Positions 1 through 13,905 are shown, numbered from the stretch's first letter. The stretch is 64,000 nucleotides of DNA from Centroberyx gerrardi (GCF_048128805.1 NC_135997.1:16700116-16764115); one strand, 5' to 3'. Notes: a model not told the origin generated them from the sequence alone. Made by a program: numbers and translations.

Positions 1-3000
1 ATTTTATGACCAAATGTGACCAAACTTGAAATTGTGCAAGAGAGGGTGACCCCTCTCCTATTTTCTGTTCTGTTGTAGCCAATCAAATGTTGGCTTGTCT
101 TTGTTTACCCCAAAACTCTTCTTTTAAGTGGTTTAGATCAAACCCTCTGAGGCTTTCTTTCATAAGAAACAATATTTTCCTCAAGCGCTGACTGCCAATA
201 GCATAGCATAGCTGATAACTGGATTATTTTAGATTCAATTAATTTTTGTTTAGATTTTTTGTTTTACAGGTACCAATTCTATCTCCATACTTGGTTTTAG
301 TGCTGTGCCGCAGCATGGCTTGAAGTTTCTGTTTATCTTATCGGCAAATAATGAAAAAAATTAAACCTAAAGAACAATAAAGCAACAGTAAGCTTGGGAT
401 TCTTAATTAGGTGTAAATGTACGTGAAAGTGCTTTACATTTTCTTTTTGTGCCGCAATTGATCATATAATTAATAAAAAAGCGAAAAAGCGCTGATGTTC
501 TGCGGTGGTCTTCACTGCTTTTTCTGTAAAGTGAGCACCAAATCAGCCTCACTTTGGGAGCTGCTGGGAAACATGGCTGGAATGTAAATAAGATCCAGCT
601 GACATGATGGCACAGCAGCTAACTCAAAGACACATACACACAAACACATTCACACACAAAATCACAAAAATACCAGATATACTGTTGTTGCAAAGAGGAA
701 AATACAGCTAAACAACTAAGAATGGTTTCTGTAATTGAGTTAAGCTTCTTGTTGATCAAATCAAATTAATAATCCTCTGTCAGAGCTGTAAAAACAAAAT
801 GACCAAATAGTAGTGTGGACATCCTTTCATGTACATAACTCACAATTGCATTAAAGCTATGTTTAAACATATGTTACATCTATGAACAATCTGCTTTTAC
901 AGAAACTATGGTTAGCTTGTTCTCTCAGAGCTGCTATCATTGAGCTCTGCATCCACCCCACCCCCCTCCATTTAAATCTTTCCATTCTTTCCTTCCCCTT
1001 CCTCCTATATCTCTCTCGGATATTCTGTACTTCTCTCACCCTGCCTTCAACCCTCCCTCCTTTCCTCCTTTTAATTTTCTCTCTCAAAGGCTCCTGTCGC
1101 TCTCTGAGACCAGAGTGAGAGGCCAGGGAATAGCTGCATTTCCCCTCACAGTGCCGTAAAGCAAGATGAGCAGAGGGAGGAGGGATGAACCCGGGGGAAC
1201 GGAGACAAGCGACTGTTTGGGTGCCGTAAAGCAGGATGCCATGGAGCAATGTGGCTAGGGGATAGCACCACTGTTCCCAGAGAGCTTTTAAAAAGAGAGA
1301 CAGGAGTAGAGGGAAATGGCATCATATTTGAGTGCCCTGTAGCAGCCCTGTTAACCACAGCTTGATCATAACTATGGAGCTTATTATAAACTAGTTCAGT
1401 GATTAAAGGCCCATTCCACTGAAAAAAAAATTGTTCCACCTCTCTGAAGCATTTGGGCTATACATTGGCATGAATAAATATTGAAAATCAGGGTTTGTGA
1501 TATTTTAAATACAAATTGCATGACCAAAACTTCAACTTGCTCCTCCTGGTTTCAAAATCAGCTTAGAATTGGGTGAAATTCTTGACATATTTTACGTCAA
1601 GAATTATGGTAAATGTCATTGGTTGCATTTTTAGTCCTGCCTTTCCTGGTCCCAGCAAACACACCACCCTCGTGCTCACTGTGTGGGAGTGTAACTGCAT
1701 TCATTGACTACATTCTGAATTTGACAATCCATGGTGTTCAGCAAGTTTGTTAGGTTGACATCTGATGCCATTCCTTCAGTCAACTCAAATAAGAAACTAT
1801 CTGCAAGAAGCCACTGCTGTTTATTAGGTAATGTTAGCTTTCATATGCTAGCATGAACAAAGCCCAGTTTCTGAAAAGGACCACAACCAATAATCATCAA
1901 TAATTTACTCCACCACTGTTGGTCGGGTTGGAGGAGGATTGTGAGGAAGCACGGTCAGGCTGGCCTCCATCTGGCCTGCCAGACCCAGGAGAGAGTTGAG
2001 GGATCCCCAACCCGGACATTGTGGTGGCTTGTTAGCATTAGCAACATGCTATAGACTGTGCAGAGAGTGAGTGAGAATCCACAGGCCAACAGCTGGCCAA
2101 GGAGGGCTCCTTTTACTGTAGTGTCGGCTGGTCTTTGTATTATTTTTAGCATGGCACACTGGCTGCATGTCGTCTAATTAAAGAGTCATTTAATAATAAA
2201 GTGTGAAGAAAAGTGAGAAAGTGTAACAAGTGTAAATGGTAAAGCAGTAGACGAATTGTGAGATGGAAAATTAATAGTAAAACACATTAGTAAACAGAAT
2301 AACAAGAAGTTAAATTGAATGCCTTTTTGAAAATAATTTTACAAATATTTTGTTTTATTAATTGTGTCATTTAAATGCAAATTTAAATACTCCCTTTATA
2401 TCCAAACAAAAATGTTCAGGATCTTGCCAATAATCAATGAAGCCAGAGTGGGAGGACACATGGGTTGAATGACTGCAAGATTATATGGATATAAGGGCAA
2501 ATGCACTCATATGAATAGTAATGAGCAGTAAATAGTATAGTCTGGTTAAATTATAGATCTATTCTGCATTAAGCAGAATGCTTAATTAGGCTTGCAAGAG
2601 TTTGACTTTGATCACATTCCTGACATGTGCTTCAACTCAGGAAATGCCATTCTCACTGCTGCTTGTGATAAGGGGGATTCCCATTAGCTCATACTGCGGT
2701 CCATCCAATTTCCTGTCGGACACGCTGCACAACAAAGTAAATGGAATAGAGGAGGAGGAAGCCTATTAACTTTCCTACTTCACGGGTTAGCAAATGCACA
2801 CTCATGCCCACATGCATGCATATACACCCACACTTGTGAGAACACACAAACACACAGCTATGGGGGTGGTATGAAGAGGAGGGATATGGGGGTTGTGTTG
2901 GGGTCTAATTGGCCCAGGCTCCTCAGCTCTGGGCTGATCCCAGGGAGCAGGACTGCCCACTAGGGAGGGGTTCCTAATTACCCACAACTAGACCTGGGAT

Positions 3001-4045
3001 TATTTTGTAAATATCTGTTTACCACCATGGCCCCCTGAGGGGGTTAGCTGAGAGGAAAACAGTACATAGTAAACATGAACACTATGGGAATGGGTGGCTT
3101 GGCAAAGCTGAGGTTCTGCCACCCCCGTGTGATGTGAGCCAAATACCTGAGTGCTCAGGGGAGGCTGAGGGCTGAGCACTGTGGTAATGTGGGGTGAACC
3201 GCTGGGACCAAAGCTATGGACAGCAACGGCTGGGAGTTGGGGAGTTGGAGGGGAGGAGTTAATACAATGCAGGAACTGCACTGCGTAAAAGTGGTAAACA
3301 GGTTTGGGCATCTGGCTTTACACTTAAGTATGAATTGAGTCTTCACAATATAGACAAAAAATCCCATTGTTATTATTTGATTATTAATGCAAATGGAATT
3401 TGCAATTTAAATTTCAACATGATAACATCAGAGTCAACATGTCATACTCCCTTGCGACAAGGCCAAAAGCGCACAGTTGGCAATCAAGTACGACAGATCA
3501 TGAGTTGAAATGTATTTTTTAATTTTAAGTGTATTTGTGGTAACAAACTGAAGGCCTCAAAACATCCACTGAACACTACAGCCGTCTCATTTTGCAATTG
3601 GCTTCCTTCTTCTCTTGAAGCACTACAGGCCACAATGTCCTCTGCTCTGGTTCAACAATGCCTCTGATAATTGGCTTCAGATTGGTCAACAACTAAACAT
3701 CTGATGCCCATGGTGAAAGTGCATACACCCTGTGAACCACAACTCCCCAACAGAAATGTACATGTCTAACAGGGTTGTTTAATTTATTGCACGTAAAAGG
3801 AACTGCCACTTAAGAAATTAGACTGGTTTAGATGTTGCATGTTAGTCATTTATTTATCAATTTATTTTTTGTTATTTTATTATTTGTGTAGTGCTAATAT
3901 GAATTTGGTAAAACCATTTTTTTATTATTACACTGTATTAAACAGTATTGCACAGTAATAAATATACTGAATATGTTGCATAATCATTCAACTATAAGTA
4001 TCATTGCAATTAGAATGCAATATCATTCTGCATTTGATAAGTTTC

Positions 4046-4275
4046 TTAAAGGACAATTCCAGTGTGACAGGAGTTACCCCTTACTGTTTTATATCATCAC
4101 TTTGCAAAAAGCGATTGTCAGCTTCTCATTCATAGTAATGGTTTACCTTTACCGGCTGAATTAGAAGTGTCTGGAGTTGTTTTCTATGCTGTTGGAATGA
4201 AATGGGAGTCGATAAGACCAAGAAGTACAGCAAAACTGATTTAACAATCTCTTTAATTGTGGTGCGTTCATGTAA
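4046..4275 (+). repeat. MITE-like repeat, copy A
   Basis: The block begins TTAAAGGACAATTCCAGTG and shares an ordered series of words with 8602-8883 in the same orientation: GGCTTCTC/AGCTTCTC, TTACCTTTACC, AAATTAGAAG/GAATTAGAAG, AAAACTGATTT and GTGGTGCATTCATGTAA. The right end is not clear. It is probably a non-autonomous DNA element, judging by the matching terminus of copy B. Confidence 0.55.
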
Positions 4276-7200
4276 CAATCCTGGCATGTGCTGTTTGAAT
4301 GGAAATGATAACAGCTCTTACATGTGGCGCACTGTGCCTACATCATATGACTTGTTTTGATTGGTTTGAGCATTTAGTGTAATGCAAGGCGGCAATGCCT
4401 CCAAGTGAAATTGCTCTCAGGGAGATGCCAGACGCATCTCGCAGTGTGACCGACTCACAAGACTCATCTGGCTTGGAGGTAACCTTTCTCCTGCACTGGC
4501 ACAATGCTAAAACAATGCTAAAGTGTGCTGATGTCTGTCTGATGTGTGACTACAAAGCTCCTAACATCAATGCGGTGATCAGCAAGCTAATAGTACATAA
4601 ACATAAAATATAGGCCAAAAGAAAATGTTTGAGAATAAATTAATCTAGTAATTAGGGATGTAGATAACAAGTAGCCTAATTTAGTAAGCAATTTCTCTAA
4701 GCGAATACTATTTGATTACTCTTTTTTCTGGTGCGTGGGGTTTTAGTGAGTGAATGAGAGCACCAACGGCTGAGAGGACAGCTCCGTGCTAGCAACGGTA
4801 GGATGCTTTACTTTTAGGAGGTTACGCATAAAACTTAAAAATATACCACATAATTTGCACTTCACAGTGTCATTGGACTGTGTGAAATGACTGACTGATT
4901 GACTGCGTGGGTTTCTTTGCATCGTGTGCATGGTTAGTAGACAAACTAATGCTGGACTAGCTAACGTAGACGGCAATGATAGACATGACAGCCAGAGGTG
5001 CGGAAAGACTCTGGCCAAGCTTTGCTGGGTGAGTTTAGTTGTTTAATAAAGCCCTTGTGCATTCAAGAGGTGTAGCGTCACTTATTTTGTACAGTTTTAA
5101 CACATAAGAATAATACATTTATGAAAATTATCAAACACAGACACAATGTCAGTATACTATGCATGGGTGGGGATCTACCCTGGAATCCAAATGACAGAAA
5201 TCTGTGTTGTAGTAACAGAAAACTTTAATTTCTGTGCTAATGGCTGTTAAAAAGTTTAGTTACCCTAAAAAGGCTGGGGCCGTGGTGTGTGTGTGTGTAT
5301 GCTGTGTCTATACTGACATAAGGCACGCAAGCACGCACAAATTAGACCCACGGCGCTGTAAACAAAGCTTTCATTGCTCATCCTGCTGACCTTTGACTCC
5401 CCACCCTCCCACCCTCCCGCTCCCCAGCTGCCCATCCCCCCTCTAGGAGAGGCACATCTCTACATTCTCCAGCGAGCCAGGACATCTTTGAAAGTCAGAA
5501 AAGCAAGCAGATAAGACAAGCACCATTCCAAGCTTGGCGTAGTGCTCTATCACTTCCTGGAAGTATTTTCAAATATTACGGCTAATATAAATGAGGGAAA
5601 GAGGAGGAGGGAGAGATACTGTGGTGGGAGAGATACAAAACGGGAGAGATAAAGGTAAACAGAGAGACAGAGACAGAGGTCTAGGGATTGAGCTGCATAA
5701 TAGCCTACATGAAGAAAAAGAGGGATATTGAGAGGAAGTCTTATTAAGAGAATGGAAATAAGATTCTCAGATGGGAAAATGGAGTGGGCTGCAGAGAATG
5801 ACGGTGAGAGCGATTCTTACGTAAATGTATTTCTATCACACTAAATATTTAGCACTTCTCCTGAGAAAGAGAGCGTCTTGTTCCATTTCTTAGGTCATTC
5901 ACTCATCTATCCCCTTTATGCTTTGAAAGGCCAGAACAGACAAGCCTGTTCAACTTATCCTGTTCAACCAAGTCCTGGAATCTGAACGCAACTAAAGAGA
6001 CAACAGCCAGGGAAGAAATTCATATTTCTTCACCAACCTGAACAGAAACCAGCAGCAGTTATACACTAAGACTTGAAATATGTGGGTTTAATATGCGAGT
6101 GGCACATGACAAAACAAGCTTCCAACCTCTGTGAATTGACTAGTTTGGCCCCACCACCCAAGTTGCCCATCCATGAGACAAACTAAGATTAATTAATTTA
6201 GAGTCAGACGAGCAGCTGGCTTTGTGTGTGGTGTTTCTAGAGAGAGTTAAGGGACAGGGGCAGTGAAAGGACTCAGAGAAGGCCCGTTTTGGTGGGACGT
6301 GGCTTCACTGCTATAAACAACCAGGCATGCAGCTCCACTATGCCTGCATTCTCTGGGCGATGTAAGTAGAGCTATGGAACCCATGAGCAAAGCAAATCCA
6401 CTGGAGCACTACACTCAGCCCCCCCACCTGCTCTCCCATCATCAAACACAGGGTCACATCGTGAACATTAGCAATCAGCAACCTCCTCTTACTCCTTTTA
6501 CTACTCCCCTTCATATTGGCTACAATTATATGCACAAGTACAGACAGAATATTTCTGTTCACCTGTAGTGTCTCACCCACAGATAAAATGGTGTGCCAGC
6601 AAAAAGCATGACAAGCTGTGGCCACCAGCTCCCCTCTTTAACAGTGGGTTACTTCCAATACAGGGGAAAGCAATGATAATTCCAATAGTAATAGTGTGTA
6701 CTGCTTGCCACCATGTTTTTTTGTTGATACCAAATGTACCTATAACCCTGTGCAAGTCTGTGTTTTAAAATGAAAGGACTAAGATAATTACAAGCCACAG
6801 TAACCTTTTTAATATCGGAGTAAGCCAAGCATCTCAACTGGGTTCCTCATAATCTAAGAATGAGCCTAAACGTGTTATTCTAACCGAGTTATGCCATTTA
6901 AATGCGTCAAAAAAACCCTTAAGGTTAAGAACGTCATTCTCCATGCATGTGAACGTCCCTTCTCATCTGCATCTCGTCTCCTCTCATCTTCATGACCATG
7001 GAAACAGACTGTTCATTTTCTTGAAAACTTAGTGCTATTAGTCCCCTCCCACTATCAAGAAAATAAACACCTCTCCACCCCCAAGCCCTGGATTCCACAC
7101 ACGTACGCTCACACTCACAATTTAAGGATGAGTGACACTAATAGTCACAGCTAGAGAGAGCGAGTACCATTGACTAACATCAGATTTCACATAGAGCACT

Positions 7201-8601
7201 CCAGCCTGGGAAAAGCAGCCATCAGTAGTACAGTTTCAACTTACTGTTTTAGAGAACAAAAAGATAAATAAATGACTAGCCTAGCAAACAACACACAAAA
7301 CAAAGCAAAACCAATATGATTTAGCAGTACTGGGAGAAGAAAGGGCTCTTCCTGCTCAAAAGAAGGGGAAGCAATGCCACATGACCGGTCATGCAAGAGA
7401 TACTGAGAGGCTGCAAGAAGCTTCACCGCAGCCCCAGGCTCCAGCAGACCTGTTTACTCACTGGGGGAGATGGCTCTGGAGTCTGGACAATACAATACTG
7501 GCAGAGTGGAGGCCAAATTTACCCTTCAGTTTTTCTAAGGTGCTTTTTCTAGCGTGTTCCCACCGGACTACTCTGTGACAAATGCGCTTGAACATGTTTG
7601 TCTCAACTGCTGTGATATACTGAATAGTGCCAACATATTTGTTGGATTATAATACTCCTAATAGCAGATACAGTGCATCAAATTAAGGTATTTCTGCAGT
7701 TGCTCTGTCAGATCCTGAGGTGAGGGCAATGGTGGCAAAACAGACAAGTGACCCTTTTCATGACGGAAGCAAAGCAGGCTGAAATCCTACCAGAACAGCG
7801 ACAAGACATCACAAACAGAGAGAAATTAATTTGGGTTGACAAAGTGACTTTGCTAGCAGGAGTGAAATTTATAGTCCTTGCTATATTTGGTAGCTGAGAG
7901 TGGGATAATCAAATCAAGCTGGTGGAAATGATTGCACCAAGCCACCTCCAATAATAATTGGGGTGGAGAAACTGACAGGAGAGGGGAGACAAAGGAAGAG
8001 TGTTGAGGACATGAGGGAGTACCAATAGTCCGACAGTAAACATCACTGATTGGTTGCAACGGTTATTTGACATTATTGAATCATCAATTAGTATTCCCTG
8101 ATGTTGATTCTTTGTCAAAGATAATCAAGCCTACTTCCGCTCTCACTTTTCATTTGCATTTTGAAAAAGGCTGAAGCACACAGCAGTTCTGAGGATGACA
8201 AGCCATCAACACAAAGACTTAAAGTATAGCAAGTGTGGGAATGTAACGTAGTAACATGCACATTGTGCACCATTGACCTGCCTTACTACAGCAGTGCAAC
8301 AAGTTTACTCCAGGTGTGTGAAGCAAGCTAGTATAAAAAAAATAGGACTTCTGGTCAGAATTTTAAATATGAAACCCATTCTGATGAATCAGAGAATCTT
8401 TAGAATCAGAGCTCTGGAACTAAGAGTGACAAATTTTACGCTATTATTTAGAAGGCAAAATGACCTTACTTGCGGTGTTATTTTGGCCATCTCTAGCTGG
8501 CTTGACGATTCTACTTTAGCGTTTGAAAAGAAAAGAGCAGAGCATCTTCACAGTAAGTAAAAATCTGTTACATTAGCACAGTGTTAACTTCTTTCAGAAT
8601 G

Positions 8602-8883
8602 TAAAGGTTTATAGCAGTCTGATGCAACTTTCAAAACGCAATTGTTGGCTTCTCAATCACAGCGATGAATTACCTTTACCAACTAAATTAGAAGCCTCGG
8701 GAGTTTTCTATGCCGTTTGGAATTGGATGGGAGTGAATGAGCTCGAGAGATATGACAAAACTGATTTTAAAATATCCTTAATCGTGGTGCATTCATGTAA
8801 AATGGTCAGAATTAACATCAAATGGATGGAAAACATAAAAAATTTGCAAAAAAATCCAATCACACTGGAATAGACCTTTAATC
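8602..8883 (+). repeat. MITE-like repeat, copy B
   Basis: This second copy matches the block at 4046 over most of its length. It ends CACTGGAATAGACCTTTAA, which is close to the inverse of the start of copy A (TTAAAGGACAATTCCAGTG), so the family has inverted termini with TTAAAGG outermost. No transposase frame is present, which fits a miniature element moved in trans. Confidence 0.55.
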
Positions 8884-9220
8884 TTTTAAACACTGTAGAG
8901 CTCTCAACTAGTATTAGCACAGTGCTATCTACAGCAAATGTTGGCTAAAGTGCAGCAATAGCACCGATAATGTAAGTTTCAGTTTCTATCACCAAAGGCT
9001 ATACACTTAATTAGGTATTTGGGCAGCCACATACTGTCTAATGTTTTGGCTCTATAATTTTATTAGCCTACTTCACACAGGAAATGACACAGTGACTATG
9101 AGGTTAACATATAGACTGTCAACTGTGATTGCATACCTTCCTATAATGTTTCTTTCTTTCTGTTTGTGTATTATGTGCTACACTGTTGTTGTCAAGGTCC
9201 CTCTATACAATGACAACCAC

Positions 9221-9274
9221 TGCTGCCTGCCTGCCTGCCTGTCTGCTATCTGTCCATCCGTCCATCCAAACACG
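9221..9274. repeat. (CTGC)n / (CCAT)n microsatellite
   Basis: Short tandem tetranucleotides (CTGC units followed by TCCATCCG units), 150 bp downstream in transcript sense of the rnf111 exon 3 donor. Confidence 0.7.
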
Positions 9275-9429
9275 CAGATGTAAATCGTATTCAGTTTCAT
9301 TCCATTAGCATTACCTTAGATCAACAAAATCCTTTTGTTTTCAACATAGCCCCGATCCATACGTCCTATGAGTCCGTGACAACATCAAACATAGTCTTTC
9401 AATGCTTGCTGACAAGTCAAGGTGCCTAC

Positions 9430-9562
9430 CTGAAGCCATCTCCTACAGTGACGATCTCCACCTCACTGTCTGTGGAGGTGACGTTGATCTCCTCACTGGC
9501 GGGGACAGGGGGAGCTGGAGCTGGAGTCGCCTCAATCACCACCACATCCTCATCCAGAGCAC
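9430..9562 (-). CDS. rnf111: rnf111 coding exon 3 (SUMO-interaction motifs)
   Basis: The acceptor TTCAG precedes 9562 and the donor GTAGGC follows 9430 on the minus strand. The exon is 133 nt, enters in phase 1 and exits in phase 2. It encodes a conserved block with [16 protein letters not shown] and SEVEIVTVG; the hydrophobic cores flanked by acidic residues are the SIMs that let Arkadia recognise SUMO-modified targets. Confidence 0.92.
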
Positions 9563-12500
9563 CTGAAGATGCCACAAGAATTCAATGTTATGCCTATACA
9601 TAACATACAAGCAGAAAACATTCTAATACAGTTTTTAATCAACAGAGAATACATACTTAGAATGAAACCCCTTAACTCACATCCTTTACAATCTTTTTTG
9701 TGTTCCATAAGAACCAACACACATGATAAATGACAAACATAATAGATACAAGTGTGTGCATGTTGTCATACGTGTTTATTCACACACACAGCACGTAAGA
9801 TGTACTCCCCTCTTGTCCTGCTTTCATTTTCCAATCTGACTCAAAAAGCCTCTCCCCTCAATGGTTTCGTCTTAAACCAAGAACGTTGTGGAAGTAGATA
9901 GACAGTGTTTCTCCAATATCATCATGCAGGCTAACAGTCTAAGCACTGGGCCTAGGAGAAATGTAGGTCAGCAAATCCTGCTCCACACTGTTTGCAGTGG
10001 GACTGGCTTTTTTTTCAGCACCATTACCAAATCTGCCCTGTGATTGGTCCCCTATGGTACAGCTCTCACTCCAGCCCCGCCTGGCCTTGATGTCAAGAGA
10101 GGGCCCTCGGGTGTGTTCAATAAGCCTGAACGTTTTAAAATGTTGCAATCAGAAGGGAAAGAGGAGGCTAGTTATTTTCTCACCAACAACCATAAAAAAG
10201 ACATTTCTTCTAATCATGGATCTCATTTCTCAGTGTAAATGACAAATTTGCTGACTCATGCATCTGCTGTACGAGTCAAGGTTTCAACCTCTATCTCACA
10301 TTCTTAAGCCTCCCATGTAAATCTCAAGCCAAATGTTCATGGCAGATAGCAGATGTCATCTAAATAATCTAAATAATTGTAATCTTAACCAAGAACAGAC
10401 ACAGTTCGGATACATTAATTCAGTGTTAACGATTGGGTAAATGAGTAGTCAATGTGCCCCACACTTGTTTATCAATTTAGAACAACATGTGCACAGTTTT
10501 CACTTTGGCTGAAATGAAGGTGGAAATCTCATGCTTTACAGCTGGCAAGAGCTGGTCAAAAATGCTTTCGATAAAATAATTGCTACATTAGTCATGCGAC
10601 TGAATAACAAACAAGTTTAACTGTGCGACATTACGCTATAATGGTGTAACAGGTTGTGTGTTTGTGTGCAGTGACAAGTGACTTGCCATGCTCCTGAACT
10701 CCATAATTCCCCAGAGTGATTTCTATTCTAATGGTCTCCTGAGAGCTGCTGCTTAGCACCCTCTCCAAGCCTACCTGACACTCTGGTGAGCCTTCATGCT
10801 GTTACACAAACAAAAACACCTTAAGACCTGGTAGAGAACTTGAAAAAACATGTGTAGTGTTGCATAAGGTGATCAACAGATACTAAATTAAATACTACGA
10901 ACACAATTATAGAACAAGTATTTAACCAAAATGTAAAAGGTCCTGAGTGACCACTTTTTAAAGTTCAATCTAGGTGGCAACTTGATCAGGTACTAAGTGG
11001 CTATGCGATTTGTTTGAGACTGAACACGTGTATATAATCTTTTTTATATCTGCTATTGATGACAACCCAGGTGATGTGTGCATAAGAAAACTCATTCTGC
11101 ATTCAAGGCTCAACGTGAATTTGAATATGAGATGTGCCCATCTTAAAAATTTTTTAGCTTAATAAATGTTAAAACATTGAGTTCAATCTCCTGTTGATCT
11201 CAAGTCAGTGGTGCAAAATGAGTCTTAACAAATGTAAACAGTTCATGCTCCAACTCTGGCCAATTAGAAGGCTGTTGCCTCTTCCCTCTCTGTTGTAAAC
11301 AAAGGTCTTGTTTTCCCTCCGAGACCCGTTGTTTCCATGTGAAGACTGTAGCACAGAGCTCAAGAGTGTCTGAGTTTTCTCAACCCACCTGCCTCCCATG
11401 ATAGAGGCACAACAGCAGCCTTTCCCCTGAACCCCTCTATCCCTCCTTAGGGCCACACTAGCAGAAATACTGGTATGGCTACATGGCTGCATGAAGAAGA
11501 CAATGAACTGTGGCAGAGGTGAGCCTTATCCAAGGATAGAAGTAAACATTCAGTCCTCTTGTGAATGCTGCACCATTTCAGCTCAGGAAACAGAAGGTGG
11601 TTAACATATGCACACTGGGCTTGTGCCACTTCCCTGAGGATGGGAGAAGCAAGCTAGGGTGCAGATTTGAGGAAACCTGCTGTTTGACCAGGTAGAGGGC
11701 TGTGGTTTCCACTACAGCCTGCTAGGTGTGGGTCCCTGAAAAGTGGAGGGGAGCTGTAGACATTTACCTACCAGCTAGCCCATCAGCAGTGCCTTCACAC
11801 TAATGATCCTCATGGACCCACACCTGCCCAACCCATTCCAAACCCCAACAACGTAACATATACAGAAAATATTCCTGTTTTTCATGTTGTCACCTGGTGT
11901 AGTGTTTGGTTGGAATAAAAACTGTAGACTTGTGGCCCTCCATGGCACATGGTTGCCTATCCTTGCACAAAAGGATGATCGGGTTGATTTACACCAGATT
12001 TGCCCATCCCAACAATGAGTTCATCAGTCCAGATCCAACGCTTGGTTGGGACTGACAGGACCAACAACTAATTTACATGAAATAATTTGTATTTGATTTG
12101 ATCAATTGATTAAAAAAATGGGAGGCTTTTAAGGTGGAGGTGGTCTCAATGTTTTCTAGGGTATGGGGGAGTTAGTGATAGCACCTGAACTGTTAACAAA
12201 CATAGCTTGTAGCATAATATACATGTAAGTAGTGCTTATACAACAGAGTGAATTATAAAATGCTAGAAAATGTATTGTCTTACTATCATAAAAAGATTTA
12301 GCTAAACACAGACAGACATATATTACCATACAGCAGTCCATGCAAAGTACTGACTAAAAACCCAGAAATAAGTTTTGCCGTCATGTGACATGATGGAAAT
12401 TCATTTGCATATAACAAGAGGCTTAGTGGAGTTGTGAGAAAAATCACTGCTTAGATGAAGTTACAGTTAACTTTTCACAATAATACAACTTACTGTATAC

Positions 12501-13822
12501 TTCCTTTTATTAACTGAATATTGCTCAATAAGGAACAGATTTGATTTGTAGAAAAAGGTTTTGACTACACCAAAACAAAGTTTGATAGCACTCAAGTATA
12601 GAGGAATGAAGTGTGTCACCCAGACTGAGTGACCTTTATTTGGCTGTTGAAGACCACAGCGTCATGGTGACCACGCTGTGGTAAAAAGGTGTCTTCTAAA
12701 ACATAGCATTTTGGCATGAGCATTCCCTGTTGTTTTACAATGCCCTCAACCATACGATATAGCCTACATAAATCATATCTCATGCTGTGAAAGAAAATAT
12801 AAGAGTTAAGAGTTAAGAATTAAGAATTAAGAGTGCTCTATATGTGAGGCACCGTTTTCCCCTTGGCAGGCACGTCACTCTGGATAATATCGTCAGCTAA
12901 ATGCCTAACACGTAAAATATAGAATAAAGGCTTGTAATTTACCTGTGGCTACAGCAGCACTGTTGGGCTGGCTGCTGGTGCTGCTGACATCTACATATAG
13001 CTCATCTTCTGCTTCTGTAGAGGAGGGGGAGGACGACTCGCTGCTCAGCTCCTCACTGGAGCTACTGGTGCTGTGGAGCAGCGCGTACTTCCTACGTGCA
13101 ATCACTTCACGTTTCTTCCTCTGGAGAAGCAGTCGCTCCTTTTGCTTCTGAGTCCGCGGGGCCCCTCCAGGTGCCGTTTTCACAAAGCGTTTCCTATGCA
13201 GAGGCCGCCGGCTGCTCAGACATGGCCGCTTCAGCAGCACTGGCTCAGCCTCTGACCGCACCCACTTATGCGAGCGACTGCCCCGAGTTCGACCCAGAAT
13301 GGGGCGCAGCCCAACGCCGGTCCCCCCTCCCGTTGTCAGGGCAGGGGCCTTGTGTTGGCCCCCTGTTGCTCCAGCTTCCCCCTCGTCCTCCGAGCTGAGA
13401 GTGTCCGAGTCTCCGAATCGCAGGCTGGAGGAAGGGGAGGAAGCGCAGTCACTGAAAGAGGACTCGTGATTGTGTTCATCTTCACTGGGGTGCTCTAAGA
13501 GTTCTACCCTGGGTCGCTGAGGGGCCAGTGAACTCTCACTGATGTGGCCCTCCTTCAGGGAGCAGTCTGAAGGCCCTGCCTGTTGGCTCTTGCGTTTTTT
13601 GCGCCCAGGGAGGCTCCTTTCTGAGTCTCTGTGTGTCCCTGTGTCCCTCAGGGACCGATGCCTGGACTCGGCACACAGCGTTGCAAATTCACTACCTGCC
13701 TTGCCAATCACCTCCATGTTACCAGGGAAGCTCTTGGCTGCCTCCATGGGCTCTGGGTTGACCAGTGGCTCCTTCAGATGGTCCTGTCTGCCTGGGGCCT
13801 CAGATGGCACCTCACTCTTCAT
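9430..13822 (-). CDS. rnf111: E3 ubiquitin-protein ligase Arkadia, N-terminal part (exons 2-3)
   Basis: Arkadia (RNF111) is a nuclear RING-type E3 ligase that amplifies TGF-beta/Nodal signalling by degrading SKI, SKIL and SMAD7, and it binds poly-SUMO chains. Two coding pieces are visible: complement(12943..13822) and complement(9430..9562), together 337 residues plus a split codon. The start is the ATG at 13822 in a near-ideal GCCACCATGA context, with an in-frame TGA further up the same exon. Family marks are the opening KSEVPSEAP, the basic [12 protein letters not shown], the acidic Ser-rich [19 protein letters not shown], the basic [15 protein letters not shown] block, and two SUMO-interaction motifs, VVVIE (300-304) and VEIVTV (328-333). 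The RING finger lies beyond the left edge. The gene is head to head with sltm, as in tetrapods. Identity is secure; the missing 3' portion is a limit of the window. Confidence 0.93.
9563..12942 (-). other. rnf111: rnf111 intron 2
   Basis: No exon was recognised. It contains a perfect 10-bp inverted repeat (ACCACAGCGT, 12653-12662 and 12673-12682, 10-nt loop) and four tandem heptamers of the AGTTAAG/AATTAAG type at about 12803-12831. Both are close to exon 2. Confidence 0.7.
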
Positions 13823-13905
13823 GGTGGCAGTTCCGTCCTCACAGAACAAACACCAAGAACACTCGCATCAGTTCCTAGGCGTCTATCAGTGGCATCTCAC
13901 TAAAC
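12943..13905 (-). CDS. rnf111: rnf111 exon 2 (start codon exon)
   Basis: Coding is 13822 down to 12943 (293 codons plus one base), ending at a GTAAAT donor. The acceptor is read as CTACTTTAG at 13906-13914 after a long pyrimidine tract, which leaves an 83-nt 5' UTR segment. That segment carries a TGA in the frame of the ATG, 45 nt upstream of it. A longer open frame to 13849 begins with TTG and is not a credible start. Confidence 0.88.

Larger units (their letters stand above)
1..9429 (-). other. rnf111: rnf111 intron 3 (partial), no exon seen
   Basis: The gene continues past the left edge, because the exon at 9430-9562 ends in a good minus-strand donor and the RING end of the protein is absent. 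I looked for the next RNF111 exons (the Ser/His-rich middle and the RING finger) on the minus strand and saw none. The stretch is AT-rich with scattered short open frames that show no family motif. It holds at least two copies of one short inverted-repeat element (4046 and 8602) and a CTGC microsatellite near 9221. Confidence 0.7.

Noticed and set aside
13823..13849. Longer rnf111 open frame upstream of the ATG
   Set aside because: It begins with TTG, and the strong Kozak ATG at 13822 is the conserved methionine.
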